Shown: in pieces, positions 13,301 through 24,549 of the stretch
How positions within the stretch are numbered: the stretch's first letter is position 1
Layout of the letters: each line of letters opens with the position of its first letter
Assembly (NCBI GenBank): GCA_026018925.1
Contig: JAKSZU010000012.1
Location: forward strand, 44,059,218 to 44,123,217
DNA from: Tupaia tana
Lineage: Eukaryota > Chordata > Mammalia > Scandentia > Tupaiidae
Length of the DNA: 64,000 nt
Reading direction: 5' to 3'
The notes under the pieces: model-generated
What the model was told of the DNA's origin: nothing
What the model saw: the letters and a program-made list of their open reading frames with translations, nothing else
Database searches by the model: none
Position numbers and translations under genes: made by a program

Positions 13301-15337
13301 TTGGTCTGAGAGCAGAGGGGCCCCTCAGCTGGAGTTGGGCCAGCTTTGCAGGGCTTTCTGTGAAAGGACAAACACAGCCCTAGCATGTGGCTCCCACCTG
13401 CCATCAGCTCCAACACACTCACCTTCACCTTGGTGGCCACAGTAGTAACGTCAGTGGGCAGGAACCACGAGTTCTGGCCACGATAGTTAGGAGTGAGGTC
13501 CAGAATGACACGGATGCCTGGAGCAATGGAGGAAGAGGCAGCAAAATCAACAAACCCAAGTCTGTTGAATGTTTCCTACGTATTACTTAGTACAAAACCT
13601 TGAATTTGAACCCTGGCAAAACTCATTCCATTGAAACATATAAGCTACCGAGGAAGGACCTTAAGGCAGAAGGTCTGCAGTGTAGTAAAGGCTCTGGGAC
13701 CCTGGCCTCCCCACCATCAGAGTGAACTCTTTTAATATTTCTACATTGAATTGAAAGACAGTATTTGGGATTTTTCCCCCCCAAAAGGAGCAATTGTCTT
13801 ACAAATTTTAAAACCACTGATTTAATAAAAAGCCTACATTTTGCAAATAAGGGCACTGAAGCCCAGAAGTTAAAAAGATCTGCTCAAGGGGCAGCATAGT
13901 CATTAAGGCACTGGATTCCACATGGCCAACTGCAAAGTTTACGTCTCAGACCCAGCAGCTTGAAAAACATTCCTGGCACGTCACATGTTCATGCTTGACC
14001 AAAATCTTGAGAGAATGGAGAAGGGATTCATGGAGTGACATGCCCTCTGGGGGGTGATTTCTCACTCTCACTCTCCCTCTCTGTCTCTCTTCTTCACCAG
14101 CACATGTGCTTTGTAACAAAAAAGTAAAAATAAAAAGGATCTGCTCAAGATTGCACAAATAGCAAGCCCCCAAACCAAACAAATAATCCTTTTTAGTACA
14201 CTGGACAGAATTCCCATCCTGCTTGTCCTCTGGACAGAAGGCACGATCCTTGCCACTTGGGTGAGCGGCACAGGGGAACAAAGACAGGACGGCCTCAGAC
14301 CTCTGCTATTTTCTTTGGGAACATTCAGAAGACACCTACTCTTTTTCTTTGCTGATTGCAGGAGATTGTCAAAATCTTCTGTGGAGCCAAGACTGGGGTC
14401 GATCTCTTCCAAGTTGGTCCTGGCAATATCATCCTTCGGGTTCTTGTGAATTGGGCCCAGGACAACGCCCTTCAACTTTAGAGTGCTCAGGTAATCAAGA
14501 TGATCCTTCAGACCTGAAACAGGAGCTGGGTTAATATGAGACCCCTTTGAGAGGCCCCTGATCTCCCTCCATCTCCTCCTCTCTCCCTGTTCCTAAAGGA
14601 GCGGGGGAGGGATGGGGGAGGCCAGATCACAAGACTCAAAGGAGCTGATGTAAGGAGTCTACACATTACTTCAGAAACTGGTCGAGACTAGTTCCTGGCG
14701 CCATGGGGGAAGGGAGGACGCTGAGTCAGCCATCCCGTGAAAGAGTAATGAGGACGATCGGTTTCTTCAAAGAAAGGAAGGAGGAGGGATTGGGTATCGG
14801 GGAGAAGGCTCGGCTACTGGGTGCGGTGGAGAACCGTCTGAGGCTGTCTGGGTCCCTCTGGGTACGCGAAGAGGGACGCTCGGGGAATGGGGGGTGTGCT
14901 CTGCACTCACCCGCTAGGTTGCCCTCGTCGCTGCCCACGAAGGCCTGAAGGTCGCCGATGCGGTAGAGGGCGCCCTTGTGCCACCACCTCTGCACCGGCA
15001 GCTCGCGACAACGCGGAGCTCGCACGATGATGACCACCGCGCCCGCCAGCATGCCGAGCCAGCCGAGCCAGAAGAGGAGCAGCAGCGCCCACCGGGTGCG
15101 CACCCAGCCGGGGCTGCCCGCCACTTTAAGCAGCTCTTCCTTGGACAGGCCGGTGAACTTAGCCGCTGCCGCCGCCTCTGCCTCGTCTTCCGCCACCTTG
15201 ATCTTCACCAGACCATTCTTCTCGGCGCCACCCGCCACAGCCACCGCTGCCCCCGACGCCGCGTTCATCGGTTGCTTCTCCGGTTCTAGCTCGTTCAGCT
15301 CCACCTCCTTCATATCCATCTCAGTGTCCTGGCTCAT
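7334..15337 (-). CDS. SLC3A2: SLC3A2 (4F2hc / CD98 heavy chain), canonical form, 9 coding exons
   Basis: Type II membrane glycoprotein that pairs with light chains such as SLC7A5/LAT1 to bring amino-acid exchangers to the plasma membrane and also supports integrin signalling. Coding exons read on the minus strand: 14911-15337, 14340-14513, 13423-13517, 10716-10784, 10551-10609, 10206-10386, 9956-10099, 7810-7893, 7334-7696. All junctions are GT-AG and phases agree, giving 531 residues against 529 in human. The protein starts MSQDTEMDMKEVEL. It has a cytosolic tail, one membrane segment at about residues 83-105, Cys110 in RAPRCREL (the light-chain disulphide cysteine), and then an alpha-amylase-like ectodomain without glycosidase activity in this family. 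Sequons NIT, NST and NRT are present. The sequon human has at GTNSS reads NSP here and is lost. The end is LLLRFPYVA. Identification is from recalled family sequence along the whole length. Confidence 0.97.
8089..9380 (+). mobile_element. Five SINEs in SLC3A2 intron 7
   Basis: 8089-8258 B, 8265-8520 A (TSD GCTTTTA), 8779-8950 B, 8951-9207 A, 9227-9380 B, all on plus. 8560-8760 between them is an L2-like fragment. Confidence 0.85.
9400..9860 (+). repeat. L2 3' end and MIR-like repeat in SLC3A2 intron
   Basis: 9530-9610 (TGAGCTCCTGGAGGGCACAG, then a TGAATGAA array) is an L2 3' end. 9690-9850 (CATTTAATCCTAACCACC, then GGCCCAAAGCTACACAGCTA) fits an ancient mammalian interspersed repeat. Confidence 0.7.
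11083..12298. mobile_element. Five SINEs in SLC3A2 intron 3
   Basis: 11083-11310 old A (-), 11466-11635 B (+), 11646-11935 C (+), 11937-12068 A lacking its head (+) with a 27-base A run, 12094-12298 B (+). 12300-13400 shows no further SINE apart from MIR-like text near 12880-12980. Confidence 0.75.
11845..11892 (+). repeat. (GT)n microsatellite
   Basis: Interrupted GT repeat at the 3' end of a Family C SINE in the SLC3A2 gene. Confidence 0.9.
13890..14130 (+). mobile_element. Diverged Family A SINE in SLC3A2 intron 2
   Basis: Flanked by the TSD GATCTGCTCAAG on both sides. Confidence 0.8.
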
Positions 15338-15439
15338 GGTACCTGCAGAATTGGTGACAAGACGCAGCCTACGGTCAGGGGTGGCTTCAGCCCTGCCCTC
15401 CTACGGGACCCAGAACAGTCTCTCCAGCCTGTGCGACTC

Positions 15440-15550
15440 CGCTCAGCTTCCGCTCTTGCATCTGCTAGGCCTGAGGGCGCGGCCTTTGGGAAGGGGCAGG
15501 GAGTCCCGCCCCGGCCCGCCCCTTAAAGTGGACGGTTGGTGTTGCGCTTT
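15440..15550 (-). promoter_or_regulatory. SLC3A2: SLC3A2 canonical CpG-rich promoter
   Basis: TATA-less, GC-rich stretch just upstream of the exon with the canonical ATG. Two GC boxes of the form CCCGCCCC lie at about 15505-15512 and 15515-15522, typical Sp1 sites of housekeeping promoters and known for the 4F2hc gene. The start site is inferred to lie within about 100 bp upstream of the ATG exon. Confidence 0.6.
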
Positions 15551-16969
15551 ATCGGACTGCTTGGGTGAGCAGCACGAGGGCGAGACACGCCTCCAACTTC
15601 TCCGTGGTCCAATCTATCTTGAAACTGTGTATCCCTGTGGTTCCTTCAAACTGGACACTGAGAAGGCTGAGCACCGAGCCACCCATAAGTGGGCAAAGTC
15701 TGTGACTTGTCTTGTCCAGATCTCCAGGTTCCTCCTCCTGTTTACAAACTCCACTGACCCCAAAGGACCAGCCCCAAGACATTGCACCACTTGTCCCTGA
15801 TCTTCCCAACTTCACAGGACCACTTCCACTCTCTGCCAGACCCAGCGCTGCCTTTTCCCTCACCAGGCCTTGTCTTCTCAACGCTCTCCGACTTGGTGCT
15901 AGACCTTGGCTTCCCCAGGGCTTACTCTCACTTGTTTTGGACTTAATCTTGAGTTTACTTCAATTAATTCCTCACGCTGTGACTATTTATTGAAACACCC
16001 ACTACAACACTTTGTTTCTTTTACTTTGTTGAATTACCTCTAATCCAATCTTCTCCATACCGTCTTAGGATGGCTTTGTTTGGTTAGGAGAGTTGAGGCT
16101 GAAGCTGTCCTCTTTCTTACCCTACCCCACTCCCCAGGTGCTGGCCTTAGGACACTAGACAGCTAGAAATTAGACATTCAGAAGAGGCTGATGGGGCTGT
16201 GGCAAACATTCCAGAACTGGGCCTCGGCCATCCACCTTTTTCCTAGTACAAACCAGAATCTTCCCCACCTTGCTGAGCACACTCCTACAGATGATCCCAG
16301 GCTCCCTGGGTGTGCCAGTGTTCTGCCTTCCATCTCTTCACTAAGCTAGGTCTTGCAGGCAGCTGTATTGCAGAAGCTTTGAAGACCTTGCAGATTTCCT
16401 CCACGGAGATCCTTGGATAGGCAGTAAGTGGGGCAGAGACAAGGTTCACAGAGGGACTACCGGATATCAACACTGTGAGGTGCCAGCACTCTCAGGAACT
16501 TCTTGTTCCTCAGAAGTGCCAGCTGGGTTATTTTCAGAGAGGAACTAAAGGAAATAGGTTCTTTCTCCCACTCCCACCTAGGCTGGAAGCCAGGGTTGTT
16601 GTGTACTCGGAAAAAAGCAGGAGCCAAGATCTGAAGTTAACTGCGGAGAGAAGGGGTATAAAAAGGCTCCTCCTTTGCCATTCCTCTTCTGCATCCCAAA
16701 GCCCCCCCCCCCCCCCCCCATCCCTGTCTTAGGGAAGGCTGGAACCAGCTCCTAGGGCAAGGCAGGCAAGTGGATAGAGACTGGATTCATACCAGTGCTC
16801 AGAGATGATGAGAGGTCGAAGGTGCCCTGGGCATGACAGATAAGAAGTGCTAACTACGGGTTCTGAAGAAACTTTATCCCCAGCATGAACACTCAATGAG
16901 AATTGTGGTGTCAGAGAAGAGCTCCTTGAGCTGGTCTAATAGAACACCCCCTGCAAACAAAATATTTCA

Positions 16970-17445
16970 CTCATAGTCCCCCACCGTGGCTCCTGGTGGC
17001 TGAAGCCAATTCCTTTTGCATAGCATAAAAAAGCTAACAATTTAGCTCCCCAGTCTTTATCACCCACAACCTTCCACAGGCATTACCCTCCAGCCACACT
17101 AGCCTTCCAAAACCTGCCAGTCTCACAACACACCAGGCTTTTTCAGCCTCTGCATCTCATACACGCCATTCCTTTACTGTTTATCCCTTCCTGTCCTAGT
17201 GTTCTATCACATAAGCTCCTATTCCTTCAAGACCTACCTCAAGTGACAGATTTTTCCAACTTCCCAAACTGAATTACTTTCTCTCACTGTGCATACACCA
17301 CTGCTACAACTCACATCCCATTTGTTTATTTCATTTCCTTGTCTGGATATCTGTTTGCCCTTGAAGACAAGTGGCAGGGGCCTTCAGCTATTTGTTGATG
17401 AACCTGCCTACTCAGAGACAGCATATAGTAGGCATTTGATTGATA
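16970..17445 (+). repeat. L2 LINE 3' region
   Basis: Long diverged match to the L2 3' end (CTTCCACAGGCATTACCCTC through TAGTAGGCATTTGATTGAT). It lies in the SLC3A2 long-form intron. Confidence 0.65.
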
Positions 17446-17636
17446 AAATTCATCCACTCTAATTAGGCTGGCACAGGAGGATCGTGGCTTGGCAAAATGG
17501 TAAATGAGTATATGAATTTTATACATCAAACCCAAATACTTCTCTTCCTAGAAAAAGCTGAGCAAACAGTAGAATGTGAAAATAAAGATAAAAATTAAAA
17601 GTAATCTAAATTCTGTGTCGTATCAAGATAAAGCTG

Positions 17637-17919
17637 TTTGCAGTTAGCGTGATGGCTATGTCGCTGGACTCCCACGTAGTCGACCGCGGTTCGCGTCTCG
17701 GACCCGGTGGCTTACAACTCACGCCGGGCGCGTGTGCGTGCGTGCCCAAGATCCCGAGAGGAGAATGGAGGAGAAGGGATTGCAGCGTGACCATCCCCCC
17801 TGGGGGGTGATTTCTTGCTTTCTGTCTCTCTGTCTCTCTCTGTCTGTCTGGCGAGCGCACGCGCCCTATAGCAAAGAAAAAAAAAAAAAAAAACCTCTCC
17901 AAAAAAAAAAAAAAAAAAA
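17637..17919 (+). mobile_element. Young Family A SINE with internal A run
   Basis: Starts at GCAGTTAGCG (a few bases of the head missing) and is near consensus. An A run interrupts the CCTATAGCAAA-CCTCTCC junction. TSD AGATAAAGCTGTTT. Confidence 0.9.
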
Positions 17920-18086
17920 GATAAAGCTGTTTCTGCAGAAAAATAAACCCGAGATTTATAACCGTTCAACCAAAGTAAAACAAAACATTGCATCTAGGAG
18001 ATGGAGGTCAGGGAAACAAAAGTCTGTAGAGAAAGAAACCAGAGGTTGTTAAAGATCCTCAGAGCCTATAATGTATGTATATATAT

Positions 18087-18591
18087 TTTAAAGATTTTTG
18101 CTATAGGGTATGTGCACTCACCAGAAAGAGAAAAAGAAAGCAAGAAATCACCCTGCAGGGGGGATGGCCATGCTGCAATCTCTTCTCCTCTATTCTCCTC
18201 TCAGGAGTTTTAAGCTGCCAGGTCTGGGACTCAAACCAAGGTCCACTACATGGGAGTCCAGCAATGTAACCATTACACCATTTGCTGGTCCCTATAATAC
18301 AATATTTACTATAGGAATACAAAGCATATACTTTTTTTTTTTTTTTGAGAGGTTTTTGCTATAGGGCACGTGCGCTTGCCAGACAGACAGAGACAGAGAG
18401 ACAGAAAGTGAGAAATCACCCCCCAGGGGGGATGGCCACGCCGCAATCCCTTCTCCTCCATTCTCCTCTCGGGATCTTGGGCATGCACGCACACGCGCCC
18501 AGCGTGAGTTTAAGCCACCGGGTCCGGGATGCGGACCAGTCGACTACGTGGGAGTCCAGCGACATAGCCATTACGCTAACTGCTAGTTCCG

Positions 18592-18623
<32 letters not shown>

Positions 18624-18868
18624 AGAGGTTTTTGCCATAGGGCGCGTGCGCTCACCAGACAGACAGAGACAGAGACAGAAAGCGAGAAATCACCCTCCCC
18701 AGGGCGGATGGCCACGTCGCAATCCCTTCTCCTCCATTCTCCTCTTGGGATCTTGGGCACGCACGCACACGTGTCCGGTGTGAGTTTTAAGCCACTGGGT
18801 CCAGGACACAAACTGTGGTTGACTACATGGGAGTCCAGCGACATAGCCATTACACTAACTGCTGGTCC
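18087..18868 (-). mobile_element. Three minus-strand Family A SINEs
   Basis: 18087-18295, 18332-18590 and 18592-18868. The last two abut directly, the second having a 32-base T run as its tail. Confidence 0.9.
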
Positions 18869-19348
18869 CCAAAACAAATACTTTTAAGAGAGGACTGGGA
18901 CAATGAAAAGAAACAAAGTAATGCAGAAGTCAATAAGGACCAAGTAAGGTCATGAATGTGGAGTATTTGTACTCATGTAGACAGACAGGGCTGGGGCCCC
19001 TGAAATGCAGAGGGTCAGTGCTACAAAGAAAGTTTCTTTCTAAAGAAAAATTGCAAAAATCCATGTCACATGTTTCCCAACACATGAGGATTATTTGATC
19101 TTAGCCAAAAGACAAGGAAGTTATTTTCCTCCAACCTGTAAAAAGGATTTCCAAAAGCGGAGCACAGATGGGAGGGAGGCCCATGGGAGGAGGACTAGAA
19201 ATTCTTCTGGAGTGCCCAGTAGACACTGCAACTCCACTGAAGTCCAAGGCATTTTTCCAAAGACTCAGAAACAAAGCATCTAAGCTCTACCTCTAAAATA
19301 TCCATCGGCCAGAAGTCATCAGGATTTTTGCTATTTAAAAACTGGATG

Positions 19349-20893
19349 ATGGGGACCAGCAGTTGGCGTAATGGCTATGTCGCTAGATTCCCATGTAGTT
19401 CAACGTGGTTCAAGTCTTGGACCTGGTGGCTTAAACTCATGCCAGGAGTGTGTGCATGCGTGCCCAAGATCCTGAGAGGAAAATGGAGAAGGGATTGCTG
19501 CATGGCCATCCTCCCTGGGGGGTGATTTCTCGCTTTCTGTCTCTCTGTCTCTCTCTGTCCTTCTGGCGAGCGCACATGCCCTATAGCAAAAACTTCTGAA
19601 AACAAAACAAAAAAAACTGGATGATGGTAGGGACCAGCAGATGGCATAATGGTTATATCACTGGACTCCCACGTAGTTGACTGCAGTTTGAGTCCCAAAC
19701 CCAGCGGCTTAAAATTCACGCTGGGCACATGTGCATGCATGCCCAAAATCCCAAGAGAAGAACAGAGGAGAAAGAACTGCAGTGTGGCCATCCCTGCTGG
19801 GGGGGGAGGGGGGGAAATTTCTTGCTTTCTGTCTATCTCTCTCTGTCTCTCCAGCAAGCACATGTGCCCTATAGCAAAAACCTGTCTGAAAAAGAAGGAG
19901 AAGAGGAAGAAGACAAATAACTGGATAATTGCTAAGGTTAAAGAATTGAACGTTTGGAAGTGGAGCTGAAATGAAAGCAGAGGAGGCTGGCAGGTGGTGT
20001 GGTGGTTAAAGGCACTGGATTCCCACATGGCTGACCAATGTTTGAGTTCCAAACCTGACAGCTTACTTTCTTACTTTCCCTCATCTCTCTGTCTCTTTCT
20101 TGTCAAATTGAAAGTGAAAATGATAAAGTTAAATAAAATAACTAAAAAAAAAAGAAGAAGAAGAAAGCAGAAAAGGAGGCTGACCCCCAACCAAAGGAGT
20201 TCACATGTCAGCTACTATTTGAAGAATTGATGTTGGAATAATATGTGTTACTTGCTTTTATGAACCTTGCAGAATGGAGAAGAGAACTGTCAGGGTTGTC
20301 TGAGTGAGGGGTGAGGAATGCAAGGGGGGATAAAAGCCCGAAAAAATAAAGTAAATACAACCAAACCATATCTCAGGAAAAGAGAAATAAATGTACCCTC
20401 TGGAAAGTCCCTGGTATTTAAGTTGGATAAATGACCAACACTACAGCAAGTCATTCTCTACAACCAAGTATCAAAAGATAAACACCAGGGGGCCAGGAGA
20501 TGGTGTGGTGGTTAAGACATGGCTGACCATGGTTCAAGTCCAGGACCTGGCAGCTTGCTTTCTCATTATTTCTCTCTCTGAGAGCACATCCCTTATAACA
20601 AAGTAGTAATAATAATAATAATAATAAATTAAGTCAATAATTTGTTTTTTTCAAAGAGTTTTTTTTTTTTCTTTAGGGCATTTGTGCTTGCTAGAGATAC
20701 AAGAGCGAGAAAGCAAGAAATCACTCCGTGGGGGGATGGCCACATCACAATCCCTTCTCTTTAACTCTCCTCTTGGGATTTTCGGCACACATGTACACAT
20801 GCATGACCAGCATGAATTTTGGGTCCAGGACTCAAGCTGTGGTCGACTACATGAGAGTCCAGCGCCTCAACCACCACACCACCTGCAGGCCCC
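19349..20893. mobile_element. Five SINEs
   Basis: 19349-19611 A (+; TSD AACTGGATGATG), 19630-19916 A (+), 19986-20160 B (+), 20488-20628 B (+), 20654-20893 A (-). Confidence 0.85.
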
Positions 20894-21146
20894 TAAATCG
20901 GTAATTCTTTTTAACCCTCCCCCACCACTGCCACCTCCTTCTTCTGCAGCTCTTGGTGCTGCCTGTGGGCTCATTTGGTGAGGATCTGGTACTTTTTTTG
21001 TGAAGTGGCAGCTGAGGAGACTCCAGAGCTCACCATGGCCAACGAAAAGTCCAAGGAAGGAGTCGAGACTGAGAACAACGATTATATTAATTTGAAGGTG
21101 GTGGGGCAGGATAGTTCCCTGGTGCAGATTAAGATTAAGAGGCATT

Positions 21147-21419
21147 GGGAACCAGCAGTTAGCGTAATGGCTATGTCGCTGGACTCCCACATGGTCGACC
21201 GCGGTTCGCATCTCGGACCCGGTGGCTTACAACTCACGCCGGGCGCGTGTGCGTGCGTACCCGGGATCCCGAGAGGAGAATGGAGGAGAAGGGATTGCGG
21301 CGTGACCATCCCCCCTGGGGGGTGATTTCTCGCTTTCTGTCTCTATGTCTCTCTCTGTCTGTCTGGCGAGCGCACGCGCCCTATAGCGAAAAATCTCTCA
21401 AAAAAAAAAAAAAAAAAAA
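21147..21419 (+). mobile_element. Family A SINE inserted in SUMO2 retrocopy
   Basis: Near-consensus copy flanked by the TSD AGATTAAGAGGCAT. Confidence 0.93.
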
Positions 21420-21440
21420 AAAGATTAAGAGGCATACACT

Positions 21441-21895
21441 AGGGCTGGCAGGTGGTGTGGTGGTTAGGGGTGCTGGATTCCCACACAGCAGACCAAGGTT
21501 CAAGCCCCAAACCTGATGGCTTGCTTTCTCGCTTTCCCTTTCTCTGTCTCTCTCTGGTGAAATTGAAAAAATAATAATAATGGGAACCAGCAGTTAGCGT
21601 AATGGCTATGTCGCTGGACTCCCACGTAGTCGACCGCGGTTCGCGTCCCGGACCCGGTGGATTAAAAGTCACACCGGTCGCGTGTGCGTGCGTGCCCAAG
21701 ATCCCGAGAGGAGAATGGAGGAGAAGGAATTGCAGCGAGACCATCCCCCCTGGGGGGTGATTTCTCGCTTTCTGTCTTTATATCTCTCTCTGTCTGTCTG
21801 GCGAGCGCACGTGCCCTACAGCAAAAACCTCTCCAAAAAAATAATAATAAATAATAATAATAATAAATGGAATTAAATAATTATTTTTAAAAAGA
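21441..21895 (+). mobile_element. Family B SINE with Family A copy in its tail
   Basis: The B copy is flanked by AAGAGGCATACAC. A Family A copy at 21581-21838 sits in its (AAT)n tail. All lie within the SUMO2 retrocopy. Confidence 0.9.
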
Positions 21896-22259
21896 GGCAT
21901 ACACCACTTAGTAAGCTAATGAAAGCCTATTGTTAACAACACGGGTTTGTCAATGAGGCAGATCAGATTCCGATTTGACGGGCAGCCGATCAACGAAGCA
22001 GACAGAACTGCAGTTGGAAATAGAGGATGAAGATACAACTGATGTGTTTCAACGGCAGACAGGAGGTGTCTACTAAAAAGGGAACCTGCTACTTTACTCC
22101 AGAACTCTGTTCTCACAGACTAAGAATACATTCTCAGTTAGAAAACTACAATTTGGTTTTCTCACATCCTGACTACTATAGTTTTCTCTATTCTTTCATT
22201 TTCCCTTCCCCATTCCTTTATTATACATAAAGTAACTGGTGTATGTGCACAAGCATATT

Positions 22260-22595
22260 GGTTTTTTAGCTATAGGGCACGTGCACTCGCTGGAAAGAGA
22301 GAGAGACAGAAAGTGAGAAATCACCCCCCAGGGGGGGATGGTCACGCCACAATCCCTTCTCCTCCATTCTCCTCTCCAGATCTTGGGCACATATGCACAT
22401 GTGCCCAGCATGAGTTTAAGCCACCGGGTACAGGACTCGAACAGCAGTCAACTACATGGGAGTCCAGCGACGCAGCCACTATGCTATCTGTTTGTCCCAG
22501 GTGCTGTTATTTTCAAGCTGTGGAATCCCAAACTTTAACTGTGGTCAGCCATGTGGGAATCTAACGCCTTAACCACCATGTCATCTGCTGATCCC
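22260..22595 (-). mobile_element. Family A SINE plus a second head fragment
   Basis: 22260-22498 is a full minus copy. 22505-22595 is another head, probably the rest of an older interrupted copy. Confidence 0.8.
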
Positions 22596-22730
22596 GATAC
22601 TTTATTTTTCACCATAAGTCAACAAACAAAGAAATGACCTACAACTAACATTTTCTCAGGTTTTGCTTCCCAAACCTTGAGGCCACAAAAGTAGCCTCAA
22701 AGCTGTTCTTTTAAAATCCCACATCTTCTG

Positions 22731-22921
22731 GGGCCGGCAGGTGGCATGGTGGTTAAGAGCGCTGGATTCCCACATGGCCGACCACAATTCGAGTTCCGGA
22801 CCTGGAGGCTTGCTTTCTCACTTTCCCTTTCTCTCTCTCCTTGCCCCTCTCTGGTCAAAATTTAAAATATGATTAGCAACAAATGGAATTAAATAAATAA
22901 ATAAATATTTTAAAAATAAAA
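22731..22921 (+). mobile_element. Family B SINE
   Basis: Full copy flanked by the TSD AAAATCCCACATC. Confidence 0.92.
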
Positions 22922-22939
22922 TAAAATCCCACATCAAGT

Positions 22940-23726
22940 CTCCCAAAAACCAACCTAATCTTTCCCTTAGAAACTTTCCAGGTGGCACATACTTCCACAG
23001 TTCAGCCAATAAGGTGGTTATTTCCCCCAGAGGGGAAGTCCTACTCCCAGCTTTTGGCAGCTCTGCTCATTTGCATATCCCTTCTCCTCTATTAATCCAG
23101 GCACTGCCTCTTACTGCCTGGAGGGGGCAGAGCTATGCTATTCCCTGAGCAAAATGGAGACAGCGTCCATCTTCCCTGGGACACCCCTGTTAGACAGAGG
23201 AAGCTGTCTATAGTTCGCAAGTATTTCTTCTAACAACCTCTTCAGGAATTTATCTTGTTCTATATGATGGAAATAAAACAGTAAGTTATACAAGACAATA
23301 TTTCTGACCTCAGGGAATTTACAGGGAAATGGGTCATGTAGAGTGATGGAGGGAATGGAGTTAGTGGTATTGAAACTGTAAAAGAAAACTGCAAGCCTGA
23401 TTTTATAATCTTCAGTATTCTCATCTCCCCAGAGACCAGGCTAATCCTTCCCTGGGAGATCGCCGCTATATATCTCCTCCACCACCCAGGAAATTCTATT
23501 ATCAAATTGGACCTGTTCATGGCTGAGATTACTTACTGTTTTACCTCCCCGTTACCAGACAAACATTGCTCATCTGCTAACCCCCCTTCATTAATCCAGG
23601 CAGCGACTTCTGCTACCAGTTGGGGGCAGTGTTGCTCCATGAGCAATCACTCGGCAGCCCCAAATACTAGATCATTTGATAAAGTGGAACAATGAATTCA
23701 GACTTGAAAAAGATCATAAGTTTAGA
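22940..23726 (+). other. Unassigned DNA with two related segments, possible LTR remnant
   Basis: Segments near 23085-23160 and 23588-23660 share ATTAATCCAGGCA, a CTGC/GGGGGCAG block and a CCNTGAGCAA block about 500 bp apart. They could be duplicated parts of an old LTR or a local duplication. No coding frame is seen. Confidence 0.35.
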
Positions 23727-24357
23727 GAGGCCAGATGGTGGTACAACAGTAAAACCGGTCACTCCATAAGGCTGAATTGCATGGGAAAGTTCTGGGATCA
23801 CATCCAGAAGTCTCCCCAGTGCACAGGACACGAAAATGCTCACGCCTGGCTGAAGCTGGGGGTGGCTCAGAGAATCGAGACTGTTGGAGGTGCTGTCTCT
23901 CTCCCTCATGGAGAGAATAAACTTTATAATTTCATTTATTTATTCATTTTTTTAAATGACTATTTTATTTAACTTTACTATTATTTTCCAGTTTGATCAG
24001 TCAGAGAGAGAGAGAGAGAGAGAGAGGAAAAGTGAGAAAGCAAGCCATCAGGTCCGGGACTCAAACTGCAGTCGGCCATGTGGGAGTCCAGTGCCCTTAA
24101 CCACCATCCCACCTGCGAGCCCCAATAAAATAATTCTGTAAAAAACACACACACACTACGCAAACACAGAAACTGGCACAAGAAGCAGGGTTTCTTTTAT
24201 TTATTTACTTAACTTTACTTATTATTATTTGTTTTAATTTTCCCAAAAACAGAGAGAGAGAAAGGGAAAGCGAGAAAGCAAGTCACCAGGTTGAGAATTC
24301 GAACCATGGTCGGCCATGTGGGAGTCCAGCACAACCATCATGTCAACTGTCAGCCCA
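23727..24357. mobile_element. One Family C and two Family B SINEs
   Basis: 23727-23930 C (+), 23951-24123 B (-), 24193-24357 B (-). Confidence 0.75.
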
Positions 24358-24549
24358 GAGGCAAGGCTCTTAGTGGCTACACTGATTAATTTAGGCTGGC
24401 CTAAAGACAATAAAAGGGCATTGAAGGACTATAAGCTTAGATTTGATGAGATGTCTGGAAAGGTCACTCTGGTCACTCACGCCAACTGTTGGTCCCAGGT
24501 GACTGCACTTTGAATTCCTGGTTGGGTTGACCTAAAACATTCTAGGCAT

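Larger units (their letters stand above)
20985..22258 (+). pseudogene. SUMO2: SUMO2 processed pseudogene split by SINEs
   Basis: Retrocopy of SUMO2 mRNA. ATG at 21035 opens [17 protein letters not shown] and runs to the IKIKRH codons at 21147, where SINEs are inserted. The rest ([11 protein letters not shown], then a stop, and a frameshifted end up to the GGVY region) resumes at 21897. The 3'UTR matches SUMO2 up to about 22258, where another SINE sits. Stops and frameshifts make it non-functional. It lies in the SLC3A2 long-form intron on the opposite strand. Confidence 0.9.

Noticed and set aside
14976..15800. 274-codon plus-strand frame across the SLC3A2 first exon
   Set aside because: Antisense shadow of the GC-rich SLC3A2 coding exon and promoter. 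It has no independent homology.
18416..18887. Long open frames of 150-180 codons on both strands with recurring peptides such as [14 protein letters not shown]
   Set aside because: They are translations of Family A and B SINEs, repeat at dozens of places, and end in poly(A)-encoded Lys runs. They are not genes.
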